Shown: piece by piece, positions 9,492 to 18,054 of the stretch | Numbering within the stretch: position 1 is the first letter of the stretch | Layout of the letters: each line of letters opens with the position of its first letter | Origin: an uncultured Robinsoniella sp. | Lineage (GTDB): Bacteria > Bacillota > Clostridia > Lachnospirales > Lachnospiraceae | DNA: 64,000 nucleotides | NCBI GenBank assembly: GCA_900540475.1 | Contig: UQGG01000029.1 | Coordinates: 1-64,000, forward strand | Direction of reading: 5' to 3' | Translations under genes and position numbers: made by a program | The notes under the pieces: generated by a model | The model's input: the letters and a program-made list of their open reading frames with translations, nothing else | What the model was told of the DNA's origin: nothing | Databases searched by the model: none

Positions 9492-10394
9492 ATGATAACC
9501 AATATTTATGATTTTGGGATAATCGGTGGAGATCTGCGACAGGTCTATATGGCTCAGATATTGGCAGAGCAGGGATACCGGGTCTGTGTCTATGGTTTAT
9601 GTAAAGAGATAAGCCCCGATATGCAGACGAACGTGAAAAATGGGGAGCCTGTTCTGTGTGAAAAATCTTTGGCGGATGCGGTTCAGAAGTCAGGGATTAT
9701 CATAGCACCGATTCCAATGACAAAGAATAAAAAGGATTTAAACAACCAGGCTGGAAAAGATGATCTGGGTTTAAAGGAACTGATGGAGGCGCTGAAGGAA
9801 GGACAATATTTTTTTGCAGGATGTATTCCTGAAGGGTTCCGGGATAAGGCAGCAGACAAAGGCATTGTATGCTGTGATTTTATGAAAAAGGAAGAACTGG
9901 CGATATACAACAGCATTGCCACAGCGGAAGGTGCCATTGCGGAAGCAATTCAGAAAAGTCCGCTGAACCTGCACAGGAGTGAATGTCTGGTGCTGGGGTA
10001 CGGTAAATGCGGCAAGACACTTGCAGCATATTTGAAAGGTATGTTTTGCAGGGTTACCGTCTGTGCAAGAAGGCCGGATGTCCGTTCGGAGGCTTCGATT
10101 TTAGCAGATGAAGTAATCAGCTTTGATGATATTCCGGATAATCTTAAGCAGTATTCTTTTATATTCAACACAATTCCCAACATGATAATGGACCGCAGTT
10201 TATTAATGTCTGTTAAAAAACAAGCGATTATCATTGATATAGCATCCGCTCCCGGCGGAGTTGATTTTACGGCAGCGAAAGAATTAGGAATTCCGGCGTG
10301 GCTGTGCCCGGGACTTCCTGGAAAATATGCACCTGAGTCATCTGCCAGGGCAATGACTGACGTTTTGATGCAGGAAATGCAGCAGCATGTTTAG
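9492..10394 (+). CDS. dpaA: Dipicolinate synthase subunit A
   Basis: With DpaB it makes dipicolinic acid from dihydrodipicolinate in the mother cell, for loading into the spore core. ATG 9492 is chosen because GAGGAGACAAG precedes it and the protein then begins with the DpaA-like MITNIYDFGIIGGDLRQVYM; the frame is open upstream into the glycosidase gene. A Rossmann-type NAD(P) domain follows (VLGYGKCGKTLAAYLKGM near the middle). The 300-residue length is normal. dpaB lies 15 bp downstream with its own AAGGAG site. Expression in the mother cell is inferred from the sigma-K-like element. Confidence 0.93.
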   Translation: MITNIYDFGIIGGDLRQVYMAQILAEQGYRVCVYGLCKEISPDMQTNVKNGEPVLCEKSLADAVQKSGIIIAPIPMTKNKKDLNNQAGKDDLGLKELMEALKEGQYFFAGCIPEGFRDKAADKGIVCCDFMKKEELAIYNSIATAEGAIAEAIQKSPLNLHRSECLVLGYGKCGKTLAAYLKGMFCRVTVCARRPDVRSEASILADEVISFDDIPDNLKQYSFIFNTIPNMIMDRSLLMSVKKQAIIIDIASAPGGVDFTAAKELGIPAWLCPGLPGKYAPESSARAMTDVLMQEMQQHV

Positions 10395-10409
10395 AAGGAG
10401 TGAAGTGAT

Positions 10410-10988
10410 ATGTCATTAAAGGGTAAAAAAATAGGGGTTGCTTTTACAGGATCATTTTGTACGTATAAAAAAGTATTTGAAGAACTGAAGAAGCTGGTGG
10501 AGGAAGGTGCTGAAGTACAGACTATTTTTTCCAATGCCTCCCAGACTATTGACAGCAGATTTGGAAAGGCCGCAGATTTTGTAGCGGATGCAGAGAAGAT
10601 AACCGGTATCAAACCGATGATGACCATCAACCAGGCGGAACCCATCGGTCCAAAAAGTCTGCTGGACCTGCTGGTGATCCTGCCGTGTACTGGAAATACC
10701 ATCGCGAAGCTTGCCAATGGAATTACAGATACCCCTGTTCTCATGGCGGCGAAGGCACATCTGCGCAACGAAAAGCCATTGGTTGTATCTGTTTCCACAA
10801 ATGATGCATTGGGAATGAATATGAAAAATATCGGACTGCTTTTAAATGCAAAGCATATTTATTTTGTTCCTTTTGGTCAGGATGATCCGGTGAAAAAGCC
10901 AAATTCGATGGTAGCCCATACGGAACTTTTGATTCCGACCGTAGAAGCAGCGCTTCAGGGCAGGCAATATCAGCCGATCATTCAGTAA
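10410..10988 (+). CDS. dpaB: Dipicolinate synthase subunit B
   Basis: Flavoprotein-like subunit of dipicolinate synthase, 192 residues, with the opening LKGKKIGVAFTGSFCTYKK and the ILPCTGNTIAKLANGITDTP segment seen in DpaB/SpoVFB. It is related to the HFCD flavoprotein fold, like CoaC elsewhere in this window. Start ATG 10410 has AGAAGGAG upstream. It immediately follows dpaA, as in Bacillus and Clostridia, and is followed 36 bp later by asnB. Confidence 0.94.
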   Translation: MSLKGKKIGVAFTGSFCTYKKVFEELKKLVEEGAEVQTIFSNASQTIDSRFGKAADFVADAEKITGIKPMMTINQAEPIGPKSLLDLLVILPCTGNTIAKLANGITDTPVLMAAKAHLRNEKPLVVSVSTNDALGMNMKNIGLLLNAKHIYFVPFGQDDPVKKPNSMVAHTELLIPTVEAALQGRQYQPIIQ

Positions 10989-11024
10989 CAAAAAGTACGT
11001 TGTAAGAAAGGGTAAGGTGATGCT

Positions 11025-12875
11025 ATGTGTGGAATTGCCGGATTTTGTAATCCGTTTACGGAGTATGCTAATGAGGAAGGGAAGTGGAGAGGCATCCTGG
11101 AGAAAATGAATCAGGTACAAAAGCGCAGGGGACCGGATGATGAGGGGACTTATCTGAATAAGGGATGCGGTCTTGCCCATGTGCGTCTGTCCATTATTGA
11201 TCTGGTCACCGGGCATCAGCCAATGATTAAGAAGGCCGCCTCCAGGGAATGTGCCATTGTCTACAATGGCGAGATTTATAATATGAATGAGCTAAAAAAA
11301 GAGCTGCAAAACGAAGGTGCCTGTTTTGAGACCGCCAGCGATACGGAAGTGATACTGGAAGGTTACATGCTTCATGGAGTGGACTATATTAAGAAATTAA
11401 ACGGCATTTTTGCCATTGCGATCTGGGATGGAAATGAGGAATGTTTATATCTGTTCCGTGACCGTCTGGGAGTAAAGCCATTCTTTTATACCATGGCAGG
11501 CGAGACGCTGGTCTTTTCTTCTGAGATCAAAGGATTGTTTGAATATCCCCAGATCAAACCGGTACTGGACCGGGAGGGGTTATGTGAGATTTTTGCACTG
11601 GGGCCTGCTAAGACTTATGGCAAAGGTGTATTTAAAAATGTCATGGAAGTGCTGCCGGGGCAGTTTATCCGTTTTGCGAGACACACCTGGGAACAGAAAC
11701 CTTACTGGGAACTGGTCAGCAAGCCACATGAGGATTCCTATGAGGAGACAGTGGAGAAGACAGCCTATCTTTTAGAAGATTCTGTGAAAAAGCAGATGCT
11801 GTCCGACATACCCATCAGTACGTTTTTATCTGGCGGAGTAGACAGCAGCCTGGTTACGGCAATCTGTGCAAAAGAGCTGAAAAAGCAGGGCAAGGTACTG
11901 AATACATTTTCTTTTGATTTTAAAGATAATAAGAAATATTTCAAATCCAATTCATTCCAGCCCAGTGAAGACAGACCCTGGGTAGATATGATGGTGGACT
12001 ATTGCCAGACAAACCACCATTATCTGGAATGTGACAATATGGAATTAATCGATTATCTGTTTAAGGCTGTGGATGCAAGAGATCTTCCCTGCATGGCGGA
12101 TGTTGAATCCTCTCTCCTTTATTTCTGCTCTAAGGTGGTGGATATAAACAGTGTAACGCTGACCGGTGAGTGTGCCGATGAGATTTTCGGAGGATATCCC
12201 TGGTTCCATAAGAAGGAAGCATTCGAGGCAGATGCATTTCCCTGGTCCATGAGTATGGAACCCAGAAAGACGCTGCTCTCAGAAGATGTGATCCGTGAAC
12301 TTCGTATGGAAGAATACGCCCATGAAGCGTACCAAAAGACCATCATGGAGACCCCGGTGCTTCTCGGAGAAAGCAGCGAAGAAAAAAGAAGAAGAGAAAT
12401 TGCATACCTGAATCTGCGTTGGTTCATGGTGACGCTCTTGGACCGTATGGACCGAACCAGCATGTACTCCGGGCTGGAGGCAAGAGTGCCCCTGGCTGAC
12501 CACAGAATCGTGGAATATATCTGGAATGTGCCCTGGGCTATGAAATGCCCGGATGGTATTGTAAAAGGTCTTTTGCGCTCGGCAGGTGCTGGAATGCTTC
12601 CGGATGAAGTATTATGGAGGAGAAAAAGCCCTTATCCGAAAACCTACCATCCGGAATACGAGCAGCTGCTGGGCAAACGTCTTCAGGAAGTCCTGGCTGA
12701 CCCCAATGCGCCTGTCAGACAGCTGTTAGATACAAAGAAGGTAAATGATTTTGTTAACAGCCCTTCCGATTATGGAAAGCCCTGGTATGGTCAGCTCATG
12801 GCAGGACCGCAAATGCTTGCTTTTATGCTTCAGGTGAATTACTGGCTGGAGCAGTATCATATTGAGATTGTGTAG
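11025..12875 (+). CDS. asnB: Asparagine synthase (glutamine-hydrolysing)
   Basis: Converts aspartate, glutamine and ATP to asparagine. The class II glutaminase domain begins MCGIAGF with catalytic Cys2 and occupies about residues 1-210. The synthetase domain has the PP-loop SGGVDSS near residue 270 and the family motif TGECADEIFGGYPW. At 616 residues it is full length. It is close behind dpaB (36 bp) with an AAGGGTAAGG site, so it may be read with the dipicolinate genes. Whether it serves general metabolism or a sporulation role cannot be told from sequence. Confidence 0.95.
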   Translation: MCGIAGFCNPFTEYANEEGKWRGILEKMNQVQKRRGPDDEGTYLNKGCGLAHVRLSIIDLVTGHQPMIKKAASRECAIVYNGEIYNMNELKKELQNEGACFETASDTEVILEGYMLHGVDYIKKLNGIFAIAIWDGNEECLYLFRDRLGVKPFFYTMAGETLVFSSEIKGLFEYPQIKPVLDREGLCEIFALGPAKTYGKGVFKNVMEVLPGQFIRFARHTWEQKPYWELVSKPHEDSYEETVEKTAYLLEDSVKKQMLSDIPISTFLSGGVDSSLVTAICAKELKKQGKVLNTFSFDFKDNKKYFKSNSFQPSEDRPWVDMMVDYCQTNHHYLECDNMELIDYLFKAVDARDLPCMADVESSLLYFCSKVVDINSVTLTGECADEIFGGYPWFHKKEAFEADAFPWSMSMEPRKTLLSEDVIRELRMEEYAHEAYQKTIMETPVLLGESSEEKRRREIAYLNLRWFMVTLLDRMDRTSMYSGLEARVPLADHRIVEYIWNVPWAMKCPDGIVKGLLRSAGAGMLPDEVLWRRKSPYPKTYHPEYEQLLGKRLQEVLADPNAPVRQLLDTKKVNDFVNSPSDYGKPWYGQLMAGPQMLAFMLQVNYWLEQYHIEIV

Positions 12876-12881
12876 TGTAAG

Positions 12882-12918
12882 AAAATGGGGGAAAGTAAAA
12901 TATCTTTCCTCCATTTTG
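12882..12918 (+). terminator. Probable terminator after asnB
   Basis: AAAATGGGGGAAAG and CTTTCCTCCATTTT form a long stem around TAAAATAT. The T run is short, so termination may be partial. It lies directly after the asnB stop. Confidence 0.6.
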
Positions 12919-13087
12919 CAGAAAACCGATTACTGTTCACACTTTTGGGGTGTCCACAGAAATAAAAACGTTCCGGTTTATGCATGATTGCAATACGTTT
13001 CTTTACAGACAGCGAAAAGAGAAGTATAATAAGTTCCATCAAGAGGAATGCACTGATAAAACGATAAAGACAAAGGAGGAAGTGTAT

Positions 13088-14209
13088 TTGATTATAGGTA
13101 TCATAATGGTTGTTATTGTATATACGTTATTGAATGTATATCTGGCTTGGCGGTATACGCCCTTTATCCGGGCGGTGATTCCCGGCGTGAGATTCTGGTG
13201 GGTGGCAGTGGTATTTGCTGTTTTGGGATGCACCTATGTGCTGCCGTCCTGTTTGCCGATGTGGGGATGGGTAAGAATTGCCGGAGCCATCGGCTGCTAT
13301 TGGATGGGATTTTTTGCATACAGCATGTTGTTTTTTGTGATTTTAGAAATCGTAAGGCGTGTGGTGATACATAGGCTTAGTGAGAAAGGGAGGGTAAAAT
13401 TTTCCGCTGTTTCAGCTGGCGTGGTTCTCCTTCTTTGTGTCCTGCTGATCATCGGAGGAAGAATACATGCCCTGGATATCGAGAAGGTATCATATGACAT
13501 AACCGCTGAGAAAAACTGGGATGGTCCGCCGCTTAAGGTGGCACTGCTGTCAGACGTGCATCTGGGACATATTAATGGGGAGAAGCGGATGGAGCAGATT
13601 GTAGAAGCCGTAAATGGGGAACAGGCTGATCTTGTCTGTATCGCAGGGGATTTGTTTGACAGCACCTATGAGGGAGTCCGTAATCCGGAACGGATCGCAG
13701 AGCTGTTAGGCATGATAGAAAGCAAGTATGGCGTCTTCCTGTGCTGGGGAAACCATGACGCCGGCGAAGAATATGAGAAAATGAAGAGTTTAATTCAAAA
13801 AACAGGTATCCATATTTTAGAAGACGAGGTATTTAATCTGAAAGGTATCTGCAATATAGCAGGGAGAAAAGACTCTGCACCGATTGGAGGCCAGGGAAGC
13901 GAACGCAGGAGCTGGGAAGAAATCAAGTCAGAAATCCAGGGGGATGAACCCCTTCTGGTTCTGGATCATCGTCCCTCCAATGCCAATGATTATGAAAATG
14001 TGGACTTGGTTATGAGTGGACATACCCACGCAGGACAGGTATTTCCATTTAATCTGCTGACACGGCTGAATGAAAAATTCAATTACGGATCGTATACCAC
14101 TGAAAAAGGAGTACCGGTAATTGTAACCTCAGGCATTGGTACCTGGGGACCTCCGCTGCGTATTGGCACTGATTCCGAGCTGGCAATCATCCAGCTTCAG
14201 GGAAAATAA
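13088..14209 (+). CDS. Membrane-anchored metallophosphoesterase (YkuE/YaeI-like)
   Basis: Calcineurin-like phosphoesterase with an N-terminal membrane part. TTG 13088 is chosen because AAAGGAGGA lies 7 bp upstream and the protein then starts at a hydrophobic segment; the longer frame to 12950 would add a polar 46-residue tail with no ribosome site. About four membrane spans fill residues 1-120. The catalytic domain follows, with the metal-binding motifs LLSDVHLGH, GDLFD, GNHD and GHTHAGQ in the correct order. The active site should face outwards. Related proteins act on phospholipids such as UDP-diacylglucosamine, but the substrate here is unknown. Confidence 0.85.
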   Translation: MIIGIIMVVIVYTLLNVYLAWRYTPFIRAVIPGVRFWWVAVVFAVLGCTYVLPSCLPMWGWVRIAGAIGCYWMGFFAYSMLFFVILEIVRRVVIHRLSEKGRVKFSAVSAGVVLLLCVLLIIGGRIHALDIEKVSYDITAEKNWDGPPLKVALLSDVHLGHINGEKRMEQIVEAVNGEQADLVCIAGDLFDSTYEGVRNPERIAELLGMIESKYGVFLCWGNHDAGEEYEKMKSLIQKTGIHILEDEVFNLKGICNIAGRKDSAPIGGQGSERRSWEEIKSEIQGDEPLLVLDHRPSNANDYENVDLVMSGHTHAGQVFPFNLLTRLNEKFNYGSYTTEKGVPVIVTSGIGTWGPPLRIGTDSELAIIQLQGK

Positions 14210-14304
14210 AATGAAATAAAACAAATTTTGCAGCAGTCGGGCGACGACTGCTGCTTCTATTAAAGAGATAATTAAAAAACTTTGTGAAAAAATGCAATTT
14301 CTTA

Positions 14305-14333
14305 TTGAAATTATATGAAATTTGTGGTATAAA
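14305..14333 (+). promoter_or_regulatory. Promoter of first tRNA-Trp
   Basis: TTGAAA (14305-14310), a 17-nt spacer and TATAAA (14328-14333), placed about 22 bp before the tRNA. Closely parallels the promoter of the second copy at 23808. Confidence 0.8.
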
Positions 14334-14354
14334 TAATAAGTCGGTAATTTACAG

Positions 14355-14425
14355 AGGGGATTGGTCAAGTGGTATGACAGAAGTCTCCAAAACTTTTAGT
14401 GGGAGTTCGATTCTCTCATCCCCTG
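14355..14425 (+). tRNA. tRNA-Trp (CCA anticodon), copy 1
   Basis: A 71-nt cloverleaf: acceptor AGGGGAT/ATCCCCT, D stem GTC/GAC, anticodon stem GAAGT/ACTTT with loop CTCCAAA (anticodon CCA), T stem GGGAG/CTCTC with TTCGATT loop, discriminator G. The 3' CCA is not encoded. It is identical to the gene at 23859. Confidence 0.95.
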
Positions 14426-14436
14426 TTTAGCGATCA

Positions 14437-14465
14437 AACACTTTCCAGATGGAAGGTGTTTTTTA
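14437..14465 (+). terminator. Terminator of tRNA-Trp copy 1
   Basis: ACACTTTCC and GGAAGGTGT pair around AGAT and are followed by TTTTT. It lies between the tRNA and the convergent AraC gene. Confidence 0.8.
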
Positions 14466-14483
14466 TTGCCTGAAATCAGGAAC

Positions 14484-15368
14484 CTATACATGAAACAGCA
14501 TTCTCTGTGCAAATGCATTCCGGTATTCGGAAGGGGAGAGGCCTGATATTTTCTTATATGCTCTTGAAAAATTGTGGCTGTCGGAAAATCCCAGTGCATG
14601 TGCTATTTCGGAGATAGATTTATTGGTATCGGTGAGCATAAAGTTAGCGGCATTGATTTTATTTGTCAGGATGAACTGCTTCAGCGGTATGCCTGCAACG
14701 GTACCGAATAAATGGGAAAGATATTTTTCATTATAGCCGAAGTGGGCTGCAACATCCGATACTTTTAAGTTCCGGTTTATATTTAGTTTTACAAAATCAA
14801 TGATGTCATGATAGATCTGTTTCTGCGTCTTTCTGGATTTCCCCAGAACTTCCTTTTTGGTATAAAACTGACTGAATAATTCACACAAAATTACGGTTGA
14901 CATATAATTCAGAATTACGGGTTTGTATAAATTCTTTACCGCATCCTGGAGCTGTTTCATTAAAACGATGATTTTCTCCTGATTACCGGCAGTTCCCTGT
15001 CTGGGGATGCATATGGTATCTTCCGGCAATTGGCAGGCACAGGCCTGCAGCGCATTTTCGGAAACATCTTTTAGAACGAAAGGAGCACCTGTTTCAAAAT
15101 GCAGCCAATAAAAGGAACAACGGGAAGGACGTAATCCCCGGCGGTGGTTGTTGGGCGCAGGAAGGGGCGGCAGTAATAGAAATTCGCCTGCGGATACAGT
15201 GTAGTCCTCATTATTATAAGTCAGATATAAGGTGCCTTCCGTCATGACGAAAAGCTCATAGTTAAACAATAAAAGATCTTCATGTATCCAATGCTCAGAC
15301 GGTGCCTCAAATTTTCCTGTGAAATTATAAATGAACGGTCGACTAATGGGAAATTCATATACGTACAT
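14484..15368 (-). CDS. AraC-family transcriptional regulator with N-terminal cupin
   Basis: The 294-residue protein has an N-terminal sugar-binding cupin-like domain (LLLFNYELFVMTEGTLYLTY and SAGEFLLLPP). A C-terminal AraC DNA-binding domain follows, with two helix-turn-helix units (VSDVAAHFGYNEKYLSHLFG and ISEIAHALGFSDSHNFSRAY). Its start at 15368 has AGGAGGTGTG upstream on the - strand. It is divergent from the GH127 gene and oligosaccharide importer at 15755-21649, the usual arrangement for a local activator of such a cluster. The direct repeats between the two genes are candidate binding sites. Confidence 0.92.
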   Translation of the reverse strand: MYVYEFPISRPFIYNFTGKFEAPSEHWIHEDLLLFNYELFVMTEGTLYLTYNNEDYTVSAGEFLLLPPLPAPNNHRRGLRPSRCSFYWLHFETGAPFVLKDVSENALQACACQLPEDTICIPRQGTAGNQEKIIVLMKQLQDAVKNLYKPVILNYMSTVILCELFSQFYTKKEVLGKSRKTQKQIYHDIIDFVKLNINRNLKVSDVAAHFGYNEKYLSHLFGTVAGIPLKQFILTNKINAANFMLTDTNKSISEIAHALGFSDSHNFSRAYKKISGLSPSEYRNAFAQRMLFHV

Positions 15369-15541
15369 GTGATTTTCACACCTCCTTATGGTTGGGTATT
15401 GGGTAATTGCCAGCAGTTATGGGATCAGGTATGTGCCGCAGTTACGGAGAGCTATAAACTATGCTCAAAACTGTGGATATTGTACAATGAAATTCAAAAA
15501 AAGTAAAGAAAAATGTTATATGTGTACATAAGGATAGAAAG

Positions 15542-15599
15542 AGTGTCAAAAGGATAGAAGATAGATGTATCAAAAAGAAAGAAGTGACTTTTTGACACT
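15542..15599. promoter_or_regulatory. Candidate operator between araC-type gene and GH127 gene
   Basis: The 386-bp divergent intergenic region holds a perfect 10-bp inverted repeat, AGTGTCAAAA (15542-15551) and TTTTGACACT (15590-15599). Between the arms, TGTCAAAAGGATAGAAG is echoed about 22 bp later by TGTATCAAAAAGAAAGAAG. Such direct repeats suit an AraC-type dimer. A TATATT at 15641 is a possible -10. Function is inferred. Confidence 0.45.
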
Positions 15600-15754
15600 T
15601 TTTACAGGATAGTGATATTTACGAATATGGAAACTCGGGGTATATTAGAACGTGTCTAGCCGGATGCAGTACTAGGTGATACGCAGCTGTCAGAAAATAA
15701 TATGAAGATACGTTCTGCCAGCACAGAAATGAGAAAGATATTTAGGAGCATAAA

Positions 15755-18031
15755 ATGAATACAGAAAAGAAATGTGTCAATTTAGCAATCTATGAATTTG
15801 CTTATAATCAGGTCAAGTTAACAGACAGTGAATGGAGAAATGCTTTCCGACTGGAGGAGGAATATCTTGCGTCCCTGGATGTCGACCGTCTTCTGGCGGG
15901 ATTTTTAGAAACGGCAGGTTACCAGGCAAAAGCCGGGAGATATCCGGGATGGGAAGTGACGGAGATTCAGGGTCATACCCTGGGGCATTTTCTCACAGCG
16001 GCAGCCCAGATCTATGTATCGGAAAAGTCCTCCATTTGGCTGGAGAAAATAAATTACATCATGGAGGAACTGCACAGATGCCAGAGTGAAGATGGCTATT
16101 TATTTGCATCCCACAGGGAGATCTTTGACCGGGTGGAAAATGGAAAACCGGCGTGGGTACCATGGTATACCATGCACAAGATTCTCAGTGGGATCATCAA
16201 GGTATATGAGGTTACCAAGCTTCAGACAGCAGATAAGGTCATGAAAAGGCTCGGCACCTGGATTGCAAAGCGTACAAAAGGGTGGTCGCAGGAAACTAGA
16301 GACCGTGTCTTATCGGTGGAGTACGGGGGTATGAATGACTGCCTGTATGATTTGTTCCGGATTACCGGAGAAGAACAGTTTATGCATGGGGCACACCAAT
16401 TTGATGAGTTGACCCTATTTGAGGCGCTGCATAACGGCAGGGATGTATTGAATGGCCTCCATGCCAATACTACCATACCTAAGATACTGGGTGCATTAAA
16501 ACGATATATGGTTTTGGGTAAAACGGAAATATTTTACCTGGAAACGGCACAGAACTTTTGGGAGATCGTAGTAAGACACCATACCTATGCCACCGGAGGA
16601 AATAGTGAATGGGAACATTTCGGAGAACCGGATGTTCTGGATGCCGAACGAACAGCATGTAACTGCGAAACCTGTAATACATATAACATGCTAAAGCTGT
16701 CACTGTGGTTATTTCAGATTACCGGTGATAAAAAATATATGGATTATTACGATCATACAAAAATAAATGCAATTTTGTCCTCTCAAAATCCGGAAACCGG
16801 AATGACAATGTACTTCCAACCCATGGAAACCGGATATTTTAAAGTCTATACAACGGCTTACAACAGTTTCTGGTGCTGTACCGGAAGCGGGATGGAGAAT
16901 TTCACAAAAGTGCAGGAGGGGATTTATTTTCACAATGATAGGGATCTGTACATCTGCCGGTATGTGAGTTCGGAGCTGGTATGGGAAAAGGAAAGGCTTG
17001 CTATAAAAATGAATACGGTGATTCAGGAAGATACACTGGAAGTGCAGATAAAATTTACCGAAGTACCCCTCCACAAATTTGGTCTGTATCTGAGAATCCC
17101 GGACTGGCTGGAAAAGGATGCCGGGCTGCTGCTGAACGGGAGATTTTTAAAAGGTGAAATTCAAAACGGATATTTCTATATTTGCCGGGAATGGATACAG
17201 AATGATGTGCTGGAATTGCATATGAAAATGACACTGCGCATCCATGGGTTACCAGATAATGAAAATGCAGCAGCTTTTTCCTATGGACCGTATCTGCTCA
17301 GTGCGGGGCTTGGGAATGTTATGATGGATATGACGGTAACTGGAGTTGATGTATTAGTTCCAAAGAAGGAAATCGCGGTGAAAGATTATCTGATCTTGCA
17401 GGATATAGATATAGCGGACTGGAAAAGCCGCATTGACCAATATTTAATAAAAGAAAAAGGAAAGCTGGCCTTTCATTTGGATAATCAGGGGGAAGAATTG
17501 ATTTTTACACCCCACTACGCCAGATACCGGGAACGGTATGGGATTTACTTCAGACTGTATAAAAAGCAGTCCGGCGAACTGCTGAACTTGCTGGAAAGAG
17601 AGAAAAGATCGAAGCAATTAAAAAGTGTTGTGACGGATGTGATTCCTATAGGAAATGACCAATATGAACTGGCACATGGCATTCAAGGAGAAAAGACAGA
17701 TACACAGCGTCTGGCGGGACATCCTTACCGCTTCTGCAGGGAAGACGGATGGTTTTCTTACCGCATGACAATGGAAAAAGCCGGGCAGGAACTTTGTATG
17801 ACTCTGTGCAGCCGGGATGCGGGGAATGCCTATCGGATAACGGTGGATGGCAGAACACTGGTAAAGGATATCGTGGTGCAAAAGCAAGAGGAATTCTACC
17901 ATATTTCATATAAATTCCCGGTAAGTACCGAATCAATTGATGAAAAAGTTATAGAGGTTGCATTTCAAAATGATTCAGGAGAAGGAACATTCCGCATTTT
18001 TGATGAACTTTATCTGAAAAAATGCGAGTAA
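15755..18031 (+). CDS. Glycoside hydrolase family 127, beta-L-arabinofuranosidase-like
   Basis: A 758-residue cytoplasmic protein of the GH127 (former DUF1680) family, which removes beta-L-arabinofuranosyl residues from plant glycoprotein glycans. Family signatures present are GHTLGHFLTAAAQIY, the Zn-site pair E305/C307 in CNCETCNTYNML, and the double Cys C374/C375 in FWCCTGSGMENF. The equivalents in the characterised Bifidobacterium enzyme bind zinc and supply the Cys nucleophile. A C-terminal beta-domain follows. The ribosome site is weak (TTTAGGAGCA). It heads an operon with a binding protein and two permeases, suggesting import and cytoplasmic cleavage of arabinosides. The exact linkage is not deducible. 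Confidence 0.9.
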   Translation: MNTEKKCVNLAIYEFAYNQVKLTDSEWRNAFRLEEEYLASLDVDRLLAGFLETAGYQAKAGRYPGWEVTEIQGHTLGHFLTAAAQIYVSEKSSIWLEKINYIMEELHRCQSEDGYLFASHREIFDRVENGKPAWVPWYTMHKILSGIIKVYEVTKLQTADKVMKRLGTWIAKRTKGWSQETRDRVLSVEYGGMNDCLYDLFRITGEEQFMHGAHQFDELTLFEALHNGRDVLNGLHANTTIPKILGALKRYMVLGKTEIFYLETAQNFWEIVVRHHTYATGGNSEWEHFGEPDVLDAERTACNCETCNTYNMLKLSLWLFQITGDKKYMDYYDHTKINAILSSQNPETGMTMYFQPMETGYFKVYTTAYNSFWCCTGSGMENFTKVQEGIYFHNDRDLYICRYVSSELVWEKERLAIKMNTVIQEDTLEVQIKFTEVPLHKFGLYLRIPDWLEKDAGLLLNGRFLKGEIQNGYFYICREWIQNDVLELHMKMTLRIHGLPDNENAAAFSYGPYLLSAGLGNVMMDMTVTGVDVLVPKKEIAVKDYLILQDIDIADWKSRIDQYLIKEKGKLAFHLDNQGEELIFTPHYARYRERYGIYFRLYKKQSGELLNLLEREKRSKQLKSVVTDVIPIGNDQYELAHGIQGEKTDTQRLAGHPYRFCREDGWFSYRMTMEKAGQELCMTLCSRDAGNAYRITVDGRTLVKDIVVQKQEEFYHISYKFPVSTESIDEKVIEVAFQNDSGEGTFRIFDELYLKKCE

Positions 18032-18054
18032 AAAATTAAATGGAGGTTGTGAAA

